A stretch of 64,000 nucleotides of DNA, from positions 1 to 64,000 of the forward strand of contig FWCC01000193.1 of NCBI GenBank assembly GCA_900169235.1, given 5' to 3'. How positions within the stretch are numbered: the first letter of the stretch is position 1; each line of letters begins with the position of its first letter. The stretch comes from Zarea fungicola (taxonomy: Eukaryota > Ascomycota > Sordariomycetes > Hypocreales > Cordycipitaceae). Position numbers and translations under genes: made by a program. The notes below the pieces were generated by a model. It did not search any database and had not been told where the DNA came from. It was given only the letters and a program-made list of their open reading frames with translations. Of the stretch, positions 55,158 through 64,000 are shown piece after piece.

Positions 55158-56518
55158 TATACGCGTTTTTACTTTGCAAAATGAGTAGTTCTTCGATAAC
55201 GCCAAGACCGACACGGTGAAGATAATGGTTTAGGAGAAAGAATAGCTCTCCTTACATGTATTTATTTATATTAAGGATAGAGGGTGTTAGTTGGGTTCGG
55301 TGAACTTCCGCTATAGAAACCCTATGTGCAATGTACATCGCCCCGAATAGATACCATTGTAGCCAATTTTCTGTGATTCCATCGCCGTAAATAGAGCTAA
55401 GAATATTTCAATAAGCAAAGCGTCTATGCGTTTGAAATAAACGACAGAGAAGTGGCTTTCAGGAAGGTCCGAGGTACTGCCTTTAGTGAAGTGGGTGCTA
55501 CTCGAGTCAGGTCGTGGTGTTGTAAGCATCACAGAAGGAGGCTGGGGCGACCAGAAGTCGAGCAAATGAGATGCCGAAACAGGAAATTTTGTCATTCAAC
55601 ACACTCCACTGCGTCCTGACGAAGCGTCCACTCTGTGTGGCATCCATAGAGTCCCGTTTTTGCAGGTCTCATTTTGGGGAACACAGGCCGTCTTTTACGC
55701 TTTTAGGCTTGCTCCTAAATTTAGACTATAACAGCCTCTTTTTCTTCAAACCACCTCATATACTCTATACGGAGAACTCATAACAAGCTCACGACTGAGG
55801 TATCTGCCTATGAAGTACCAACCTATTACCTTCCTCTACATTGCAACCCTTATTTACAGTGGGGGACAAAATTCACGCACAAAAGTTAAAAAGGGTGTAT
55901 TAACTAACGCCTATAGAAGAGTGGGTATAACTACAGCTACCCACAAAAAGTCTGTGGACACACGCCTATTTACACCAAAACTCACCTACTTTAGCAGGCA
56001 TTTAAAATAGTAATAAAAATAGAGAAAATAAGCTTAATAAAGTAAAAGTATTATTTCTTATATAAAGATATATATATGTATTAAGGGATAAGAGCTATTT
56101 ACTCTTTATAAGTCAGCATAACTATTTAAAGTTAAAGTTTTTTTGGATTTTTATTTATAGTGGACTTATAGGGCATTATAGTGGATGCAGATTTTCGGAA
56201 AACCCTACGTTTAACTTTAAAACTCTATAGCCTTGGCATGTAATACATTATTCAAAAAGTAAAGGGACAGAAAGCTTACCTTTATAATTATAAACTTTCA
56301 ATATATAGTTTATTTCTTTTACTATAATACTCGATTTTAGATAGATTTTTAAAATAGCTGAGTTTTGGTGTAAATAGGCGTGTGTCCACAGACTTTTTGT
56401 GGGTAGGTTTATGTAACCATTTTAAAAGGCTCAATCGCAGGTCTAAATGGCTACTCTAGGGAGTAAATAGACGTAAATAATCAAATTAAACTAAAAGTAC
56501 AGACAAACCTCAGTCGCA
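55158..56518. other. Intergenic with transposon remnant
   Basis: Contains the 48-bp inverted repeat element (55855-56406) and otherwise very AT-rich DNA. No gene is supported. Confidence 0.55.
55855..56406. mobile_element. Inverted-repeat element, possibly Tc1/mariner-derived
   Basis: A perfect 48-bp inverted repeat occurs at 55937..55984 and 56359..56406, separated by 374 bp of AT-rich DNA with stops in all frames. Just left, at about 55855, TACAGTGGGGGACAAAATT looks like a Tc1/mariner-type terminus beside a TA dinucleotide. I find no matching right end, so the outer boundary is a guess, and the element may be a nested or truncated MITE. Confidence 0.65.
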
Positions 56519-57379
56519 TCACCTCCCTGACTTCTGGTACTTTACCCCAACTCGTTGATTTTTAAACTTATTCGTTGCGTCTAATATACTTGAAACCACG
56601 AATTCAGCGACGTCCTCAGTATTCACATCATACCTTGAAATATTCGTGAATATATCCATATAAACACCAAATGCAGGAAGTGTGGAGGAAAAGGTGGTTG
56701 TCCACCCAGGTGGAACAGAGACACTTGATTCAAGGCCAAAAGATAACGGACCTTTCCGTTGCTGCTGCTCTCGATGCTCATCTGGTGTTAGGACATGAGT
56801 GGAATTTGATACCATGCGTGCTGGACACAGCAACGTAAACTCTAGCTCCTGCGAGGAGCGTAAAATAGGAAGTAGAACATTATGCTCTTTATAAAACGGT
56901 AAACTTTATAATTTTAGTACTCATAGATCCATTGAGATAATTAGGGTCTTTACAGAAGTAACATACTAACTCTCAAGTGTCGCCCCACATCTACCACCTG
57001 GTGCATCCAGAAGAAGCAGACCCCCGAAAAACCATACTCGAATTGGTTTTTTCATTTTTGCAATAGTAGCATCCGCAGCTTGCACTGTCGCTTTGGCAAT
57101 GTCGATGAGCGGATTAGACTCCTTGGCGAAGAAACTGGCTGCGCCGGCAGCATTTATTATCCAAGATATGGATTGCTTTTGAAGAGTGGTTGCGATCAAT
57201 GCGCCGTCCTTGGCATCGCCCTCCACAACTTGAACTTGATTATGAATAATGGGTGGCATGAGATTAAGAAACTTTGCTTTGTTTTGTACGAGAATTGTAA
57301 CATGATGAGCGTGGCTCAGTAGGGCTGGTACAAGACGGGAGCCCAATGTACCAGTACCGCCGAGTAGGAGAACATTCAT
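56519..57379 (-). pseudogene. Broken NAD(P)-binding (NmrA/SDR-like) gene
   Basis: The 5' part, 57379..56966, encodes MNVLLLGGTGTLGSRLVPAL, a Rossmann motif, then VVEGDAKDG, a WIINAAGAAS strand and RVWFFGGLLLLDAPG, after which the frame ends. The 3' part, from about 56860 down to 56519, gives FTLLCPARMV and later SRYDVNTEDVAEFV, which match the C-terminal half of the same family. The 120 bases or so between could be an intron (GTTAGT ... CTCGCAG), but the phases do not agree and about 25 family residues between the halves are missing. I therefore read it as a truncated or decaying gene. Confidence 0.65.
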
Positions 57380-58223
57380 CGCGGACGGATCTCAGAGTGC
57401 AATGAATTTTCGTGCAGCGCGGCTAAGGTCATCAATATAACTATTCGTGTCACCCACGTATTGTGGTCACGTTGGATGAGGCGCGTTAAATGCACATACA
57501 TTACCCGTTTACCCGCGTATCCGCATACCCGCGTACCCGTTTACCCGTATCGAATAGGCCAGCCAAGCATAGATTTGGTATTTCTACTGAGCTGCCACTA
57601 CTACATAGCTTACTCTCTGATATAGAGAGCAATTTATGTCCAACTTGTTCCTCTCGTTCGCGAGTATCTTCTTGGAATCACCTGCTCCTAGATTGAGCTT
57701 CTTCACATCGGCAATTGTCTTTTTAGTAAGCCAAATTTTGGCGCGCCATAATAGGGAAAAAAGTGTCAGCTAGTAAGGTCGGACAGGCTTGCCCCTAACT
57801 AGTAACACTGTCAGCGCCAGCTCCACAGGTCCTCCGCTGTTGGTCTACAGTCCCATTCACATGTGGATGCAATTTTAATTATTTCCAATAGTAGTACAAC
57901 TCCAGTCAGCAATACTACTCGTGTCGTGAGGGGTCACAGCTCAGAGAATAGCAATATTCTGTGGTGAGATGACCAGTTCCTATCGCGTAATATATTGAGT
58001 AGTAAATCTATGATCACATGCTCAAAGAATTTGCTGCTTTATTACTGGCTGGTAGAAGCCTTGTCATGAGAACCGTATCCCGAAGGTCTTGTTCACAATG
58101 CATCTCTAGTGCTGATGTGCGTATGGTCCAACATGGCCGTTATCCTAGTCTCTTTATAAATTAGTCTATGCCGGCAATTAGCAGTATAGCATATAAAAGG
58201 AGGCTTAGGTCGTATAGTTGTGA
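57380..58223. other. Intergenic
   Basis: Contains the short ACCCG-type tandem repeat at 57503-57552. Otherwise nothing recognised. Confidence 0.5.
57503..57552. repeat. Short degenerate tandem repeat of TACCCG units
   Basis: Six units of TA(C/T)CCG separated by 2-3 bases (mostly TT, CG, CA). Short ACCCG arrays are seen in subterminal regions of hAT-type elements, but no ends are visible here. Confidence 0.7.
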
Positions 58224-58943
58224 TTGAAGGGTCTCATAAACCACTTGCGCTGGAATCATGCTGCTGCATACGCACTAGACCTCCCGATCCAATACCATGG
58301 AGGACCTGCCCATGTTAATCGGGCCCTTAAAGGCGAAAATTTGGCTTCGGCAAACTATAGGTTTGCCTTGGAAACAGAACCTATTGATCTTGTGTATAAT
58401 GTATGCGGACAGGGCCCTCAACTGGTCGTCGCCATTGCTCCAGGGTGGGGCTGCGGCATCAATTACCTGCCAAACATTCTGGAGCCTATTATTCAAAGCA
58501 ACAAAGTCACACTCATTTCGCTTCAGCCTCGAGGTACCTTCCCATCTGGTCGTCCAGCAGTCGAGTCTCATATGAGTTCCAAGCATATGGCAACAGACAT
58601 AGATGTGCTTCGACGCCACCTGAACCAAGAGACGCTCATTATGCTTGGCCATTCAAATGGTGCAACCATTGCGCTTAAATACGCCTCAATAATTCCAGAT
58701 AAAGTGAGAAAATGCGTTCGCATAAATACACAATTTATGCATTACAAAAATGAAGATGCCATTTTGACAGGACAACTTGAATGGCGCAAAAACGAGCCTC
58801 TTTTTGCAGACTCTGTGGCTGCTTTTGACGCTTGACATGCAAGAGGCATTAAAAATGACCCAGATGCCTCGACCTATAGGCTCTCCGCTGTCGACACAAT
58901 TTGGGTTTCAGCGGAACTCAGAGGAGTTCTTTCAGCGTCATAC
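58224..58943 (+). pseudogene. Alpha/beta hydrolase, N-terminal piece
   Basis: The open frame starts at a non-ATG codon after an in-frame stop, with no usable ATG until deep in the domain. The core is unmistakable: LVYNVCGQGPQLVVAIAPGW (oxyanion region), ISLQPRGTFPSGRP, and the nucleophile elbow MLGHSNGATIALKYA with Ser near 58650. A TGA (58833) follows AAFDA, yet recognisable sequence continues in the same frame (GIKNDPDASTYRLSAVDTIW) up to another stop at 58943. The downstream half of such a hydrolase, with the acidic and His parts, is found on the same strand at 63.5-63.9 kb. The gene therefore appears dead. Confidence 0.72.
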
Positions 58944-59196
58944 TCCTGAATATTGCAATCTCCCGTCTAGACATACTGCCAATTTCATATCCCTTCGCAT
59001 GCATATCAAATATTTACAAAATAAGCGAGGTTTGCATCTGCGACAAGTACAATCACCCTCATCCAAGTCCGACGGGGGAACCCTTTTTTAAGGTCATGGA
59101 GGAGACCGGGTAAGTGGTCACTTCAAACACTGGTTTTAAGATGACTTGAATCTACAACTGTATTTCATGCGATTTCTCCTCTCTTTTCTTCCTTTT

Positions 59197-61815
59197 CTAC
59201 CGCTGATAGTCAACATGACCCCCATGCAGCTTGCTCATGTGTGCATATACCGCATTCCCCTCCGGAAATGTCATCATGCAGACCCAACATATGTGAGCCT
59301 GGCAGACACTGCAAGTCATATGATTGCAGCCCTCCGTCTTCTCAAGTAGCGTTTTACATTTGGGGCAGTCCTGAATATTCAAGCGCTCCTTGACCTCCAG
59401 GAATGCTGCATAATTACCGGAAGCAATCTCCCGGTAATCAGCGCAGGTCATTCCCACATGCGGCTCATGGCATGCAGAACAGGTGGGCCGGAAGCATTCG
59501 GGGCAATGTTGTGACTGTGGTTTAGAAGTGACCTTGTAGATGTAGCCACAGTCTGGAGTTGGGCAATAGCGGAATTTGTCGGGGTGACGCTTCACATAGG
59601 ACGCGAAAGAGCACTCCAGTATACTCTCGAGCATGGCCGAGGACAGATGCTCTCGTAGATCTTCTGCGGACATTGCCTGATTGCAGGCTCCTTGGTTGCC
59701 GTGGCAGAGAATTTCCAGTTTTTCTCCCTCGACTCCGGCGGCACAGCTGCCTTGGAAGCAATCCAGGCAATAGATGTGGCCACAGCTAGTCTTAGTCGGA
59801 GTATCAGCGTCGGTCCAGCAAACAGAGCATGCCTCGCGCATATCGCTGCATTGCGGCCGCGTATCTATCTCGGCCAGTTGCCTCGTACCATCTGCGATAG
59901 CTACCGCCATGTCATAGTCCTCCAACGAACCAGATATAATGATTTTCTTCGGCTTTGAAACAATGTCGAAAGACACCTTTTCCGCACCAAGTCGAGATGC
60001 AATGGTTTTGAACCCTCCGTGACACGCCCAGACAAACTGTTCAGGGCTTAGCTCGATGATGCGGGCGGAAGTCTGTTCCAAGTTGGCACGTAGTACAGCG
60101 GCCAGTCGTGCTTGTGCCTCAGCACATCGGCGCTCATCGGCGTACAGACGTAACTCGGATTTGACTTTGTCCCTGACAACTACCACTTGAAGTTCTCTCT
60201 CAACAGCTTTGATTGCCTGGTTTAGCCGGCCATTCGCCTTCAGTGACGTGTCCCAAAGGACACGGTCACCATCTTTTACAACAATGCCAGCAAGGATTGA
60301 CTCGAGGTCGGCTTTGGCACGCGCGACATGATCCGTCGTTTCCCCCTCAATCTTTAAAATTCTAAATCGCTTCATGGCATCTGCACTGCGGTACGCCCTA
60401 AACAAGACATTTTCTTTCTTCCATAGTTTCTCCTGCGAAGAGACTCTAGAATGGACCGCATCAAAGATGGCGCAGCTGACCTTGAATTTGGCGGAGTATA
60501 CACTCTGCACAGACAATCGTCCCTTGCTATTGAATGGGAGCGCTGTGTTTGCGAGTCTGTTCACAGCCTCCCGCGCATCTGACTTGTCCAGAAATCGAGC
60601 AGTTGCCTTGAAACGTCTAGAAGTCGTTTCAAGCGTGGTCTCCCAATACTCAAGGGGCCCTATACTCGTCAGCAGCGATCGTATAACTGTTGCAGCGTCT
60701 TCGGCCCCAGTTGAGTAGGTTGGGTTTCCTATTTCCACATGGCGGGGCTTATCACGCTGCTGCCTGATACTCTGTAAAATGATTCCCCTTGTTACACCGG
60801 CTGGAACATCGCTCAATGTAACTGTCCATGCCACAGGATTCCTTGAAGAAAACCGTGAGAACCTCTCAGCATTGACTGCATTGGAAGCAGCGACTTTCTG
60901 ATCCAGTATTTGATACGTTCCTTCCGAGAACAAGCGGCTTACCCTCTGGGCGATCTCGGTATTGCCAAAATTCAACCAGACAGTTTGAACCGGCTTATGC
61001 CAAGAAAGATGGATCTTCTTACAATCCACACGCCGGCCGCTGTAACCTGAAGGCATCGGTGCAGCTGTTGGAGTTGCAGACAGACCTGCATCTCGCCATC
61101 TGCGGTCCGCTACAATCAGAGCGCAAAGCCGCTTTGAGAACGACGCATCGTCAGATCGGACGACTGCGGCGCAACCGTTTTCCAGGCGTGAAATACGTAT
61201 ATTATCGACGTTGACATGTAGTTCGAGGGCGGCAAGCATGTCCCGGACTGAGTTCACGGAGGTCGTTTGTGGGAGTCCACTGATACGAGCAGCGGAGAAA
61301 TCGCTTGGGAGGCAGATCTTAGACACGCGAGCGCCTGCGCCAAATTGAACAAACGCACCACCAAGCGTTCTCGTGAAGTTGTCGTCTTTGGCCTCATGCT
61401 GCGACAAGCTTCTGTTAGTCGCGGGTACAGGGCTGATAAGCGTTTACGCTTACTTCGGGTGCGTCGCCCGTCACATCCACATCAGCGGCCGCTTCCAACT
61501 CACTATGCAAATAGTAGCAGGTTTCTCCACGCTTGCAACTCCCGGCCTGATAATATCTGCACACTGGTCTATCCGCTTGCTTCACCACTGCTGCGTCTAG
61601 GTTTCGAATCGGGAGCTGTCCAATCGACCATTGTCAGCTACGTATCTATAATGGGCAGAGAAGCACTTCACCTCTGATACCATAGGAGAATCTCGGCTCA
61701 GACCAGAGTCGCCGTGTACGTAGGGGCATGCGACCCCTTTGTTACAGAGTCCAGCCTGGAAAAAACGACAGGGTCTGGGGGCCTGACTGCGCGGGTGATT
61801 CTGCTGAGAAACCAT
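59197..61815 (-). CDS. CCCH-zinc-finger RBR E3 ubiquitin ligase
   Basis: Three exons: 61815..61672, 61615..61454 and 61398..59197. The 56- and 55-nt introns have donors GTGAAG and GTAAGC and CAG acceptors. About 835 residues. Exons 1 and 2 each carry one CCCH finger with the same C-x7-C-x5-C-x3-H spacing (CRFFQAGLCNKGVAC... and CRYYQAGSCKRGETC...), typical RNA-binding fingers. A long middle part with RRM/KH-like alternation follows. The RBR module comes last: RING1 (CSVCWTDADTPTKTSCGHIY) from about residue 623, an IBR with several Cys pairs, and RING2 with the catalytic cysteine in GCNHMTC near residue 793, then the zinc ligands of HICWVC. RBR enzymes pass ubiquitin via this Cys. The combination suggests RNA-linked ubiquitination in the cytosol. 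It lies between the two hydrolase pieces, on the opposite strand. Confidence 0.9.
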
Positions 61816-62406
61816 CGTATAAACTGGAAATTAGAAGATGTGTAGATATGATGGCAAGAACGATGTAAGCGTTGTACTAAACAGCGGCAGTGCGGGGCGG
61901 GGATCGAGCTTTCCTTTCGCGCGAGATGCCCAACGCATCTTTGCGAGCCTGACCCGAAACTACTAAGACCCACCACACGACAGGTTTCCAACGGTGATTA
62001 GTCCTTCAAGCTATGCCGACAATGGGCCAGTTAAATTCGCAATGTAGACAAGGATGGCCAGGTTACGGAGGGCAAGATGGTTGACTTGGCGCTCGTATTA
62101 ACACCCCCCAAGATGGACTTCGTGCGTTAGGGAGGAATCCAAAAGGCGACAAGCACGACACAGCTGCTGACAAGAGAGTACTGCAGGCCATTCAGACTCA
62201 CGTCCTGCGCCGGGAACCACCTGACCCTCAGGCGGACACACCCGTCATATGTACCGGCCAATATTGCCACCAGCATCGTTGCCAAGGCGGGACTGAGGGC
62301 ATGAGCAAAGCGGGGGACGGCAGCAGCCGGTTGGTGTAGGCATCTGCGCCTCGCGAAGTGGAACCAAAGCTAATCAGTCTGCCTTTAATTATTATTTTAA
62401 TCATGC
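61816..62406. other. Intergenic, promoter of the E3 gene
   Basis: No coding signal is supported; moderately GC-rich near 62150-62300. Confidence 0.5.
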
Positions 62407-62754
62407 ATGCGCAAGGAGTGGAAGCTCTTGTTCGGCTGCGACAGAGGAGATAGTCTGGAAATCTTGGGAGATGTGCCTATTGGAGAGATTTCTGCAGATT
62501 GGATTGACGAGTCTTTTCGAAAATGGGATATGGGCATTTTCAATATCAAGGATGATCCTGAAGATCGCCAATATGATGGAGTAAATACACTCGTCACCTA
62601 CAGCAAAAGAAAATGTATATATGGGCGTATTATCGACCCCTCATTGCAATCACTGCCGCTTCCTACTATTTACCCCTTCCTAGTATTCCAGTGCACACGT
62701 TCGGCGGTCAAATTAGATTGCAACATTGTAAAGGCATCAGGTAGAGTCAATTGA
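62407..62754 (+). CDS. Hypothetical small ORF or gene fragment
   Basis: 115 codons from an ATG. The stretch LEILGDVPIGEISADWIDES followed by FRKWDMGIFNIKDDPEDRQY has strong coding character (acidic, no low complexity). I do not recognise a family, and the C-terminal third looks less coding. It ends 70 bases before a hAT-like MITE, so it could be the surviving 5' or middle part of a larger gene. Confidence 0.4.
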   Translation: MRKEWKLLFGCDRGDSLEILGDVPIGEISADWIDESFRKWDMGIFNIKDDPEDRQYDGVNTLVTYSKRKCIYGRIIDPSLQSLPLPTIYPFLVFQCTRSAVKLDCNIVKASGRVN

Positions 62755-62824
62755 TGGGTTGGTTGGGGCCGGACGGAAGCCTACTTCGGCCGACACTGAA
62801 TTACTGTCGACACTCAGGCGCCTC

Positions 62825-63422
62825 GGGCTGGACATCTTGCGAATTATGCGAATGAAACCCACATTTGAATCGAATCATGCGAATGGACCAGTGATTTGAT
62901 TCGAATCGAATCGAACGCTACCCTATTCTATTCGAATCAAATCAAATAATTACTAGCTACCCTATACCTTATTGCTATATGTAACGCATAGCGCTGCTGT
63001 GAGGCTTGATGACTAAGCCACAGCCAGCCCTCGCATTACAAGAAAGGGCCACGATACGGGCTCGATAGAGGTACGAGGCTTTTTGGCCTCAAGCTTAGTT
63101 ATTACTGCTACCAGCATAACGATATTGTACGCTCAGATAATTGACCACTCTCTTGTTCCACTTTTGCCGGGCTTCTAAGTAAATATTGTTACACTATATA
63201 GCGCGTCTACGTGGTGTATACGCGGCGACCTTAAAAGTAGAGCCTTTCTAGAATAGGCTAATTATAGCCGTTATAAATTGACTTGATTGACTCGATTGAA
63301 TAGAGCCATGCTATATGATTTGATTCGAATCGAATAGACCCCCCTATTCGATTCGATATTCGCAAGACTTGGCATCGAATGAATAGAGCGATTCGATCGA
63401 ACGTTCGTAAGATGTCCATCCC
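62825..63422. mobile_element. hAT-like MITE with GATTCGAATC-rich ends
   Basis: About 600 bp flanked by 19-bp terminal inverted repeats with two mismatches: GGGCTGGACATCTTGCGAA at the left, and GGGATGGACATCTTACGAA read on the minus strand at the right. The right end with its CAG prefix matches the CAGGG-type ends of hAT elements. Subterminal regions are packed with ATTCGAATCGAAT palindromic words, likely transposase or hairpin sites. No transposase ORF. I do not see a clean 8-bp target duplication. Confidence 0.75.
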
Positions 63423-63543
63423 TGCCTCGACCAAGGGAAGTCGATCTCCAATCGTCCAAAAGTCAGTCGTACCCACCGAACTACAGGAGTCTTGCCCTTC
63501 TGAGCCAAACCTGGCGGGAGAGGGCCACTGTCCCTCTATACCA

Positions 63544-63949
63544 AGGTGAAAGTAATGCTTCAACTGTATTTTCCCATAACATCAAGTACTGCGCAGCTAC
63601 GCAGTTTCTCAACGATGTCCTTGGACTTTATTTTATTAACCCAGCTACTGGTCCAGCCATCTATGCTGAGCAAGCAGGGCCGGGTATGGTGCAGCAATGG
63701 CCCATGTCGAAACAAGGTGCTGCCGATAAAATGCCCGAAAATGATGTACTTTTGGACATTGCCAATATCACAGCAGATACTACCCTATTCGCTGGCCGCC
63801 ATGACTGGGTATGCAGCGTTGAGTCAAGCTGGTACGCTGTGGAGCGGATTGGAGTGAATGCTAGGCTTATCGCTTATGAAAGCTGCGCCCATATGCCCTG
63901 GATTGACAATACGAAGCAGTTTTATTCAGACTTGATGGGAATTCTATAG
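63544..63949 (+). pseudogene. Alpha/beta hydrolase, C-terminal piece
   Basis: The open frame runs without an ATG from about 63544 to the TAG at 63949. It encodes FLNDVLGLYFINPATGP, then a helical cap, TTLFAGRHDWVCSVESSWYA with the acid-containing GRHDW loop, and ARLIAYESCAHMPWIDNT with the catalytic His near 63887. This is the part that is missing from the piece at 58.2-58.9 kb, in the same orientation. Either one gene was split by insertion, or two tandem copies decayed in complementary ways. Confidence 0.7.
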
Positions 63950-64000
63950 CAGCTTGACATGGTCAATTCACATTATCTACTGTACAAAGAACCTTTAGCC

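Noticed and set aside
57488..57560. CRISPR-like or minisatellite array
   Set aside because: Units are only 8-9 bases and irregular, with no spacers; it is a simple degenerate repeat.

Overview
The window looks like nuclear DNA of a filamentous ascomycete, most likely a Sordariomycete of the Hypocreales type. The reasons are genes on both strands broken by short introns (42-82 nt, mostly GTANGT/GTAAGT donors, often a CTAAC-like branch site), eukaryotic families (RAD5 helicase, RBR ubiquitin ligase, complex I assembly factor, BTB protein, DUF6594 protein), a eukaryotic tRNA-Val, and fungus-specific families. I cannot name the species. Coding density is low: roughly half of the 64 kb is gene-free and carries old, diverged repeats and gene relics, as in an accessory or subtelomere-like region.

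Layout. 0-10 kb: a small Dabb-domain protein, a secreted protein of unknown function, nearly 5 kb of gene-poor DNA with a diverged 77-bp repeat pair and a 2-base assembly gap, a class C beta-lactamase-fold hydrolase and a tRNA-Val(CAC). 10-24 kb: an NDUFAF6-like complex I assembly factor, a nucleoside-phosphorylase-domain (fungal NLR-type sensor) gene with an apparent frame break, a second diverged copy of the 5' end of the NDUFAF6-like gene, a seven-TM protein of unknown function, and an intact RAD5-type SNF2/RING helicase. 24-40 kb is the most conventional part: aldo-keto reductase, small single-TM protein, FAD-linked oxidoreductase convergent with a lactonase-fold beta-propeller protein, an NAD(P)-binding protein, a necrosis-inducing (NPP1/NLP) secreted protein, an old yellow enzyme and two tandem GFA-domain (glutathione-dependent formaldehyde-activating type) proteins.

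40-50 kb is a gene-poor tract with several generations of diverged segmental repeats. Its repeats carry tiny minus-strand ORFs (about 40-100 residues), each with one hydrophobic helix directly after a short acidic or proline-containing N-terminus. Two of them share the same start-codon context. This is the best candidate here for something not described. A BTB-domain gene sits inside the tract. 50-56 kb: a protein with two retropepsin-like domains (one altered and one canonical active-site motif, plus an 87-bp in-frame tandem duplication), transcribed divergently from a three-TM DUF6594 protein, then a secreted proprotein.

56-64 kb holds mobile-element remains (a 48-bp perfect inverted repeat, and a hAT-like MITE with 19-bp terminal repeats), a broken NAD(P)-binding gene, a CCCH-CCCH-RBR E3 ligase gene, and two pieces of an alpha/beta hydrolase on either side of that E3 gene. 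The redox genes at 24-40 kb may form a loose detoxification neighbourhood, but nothing here proves co-regulation.
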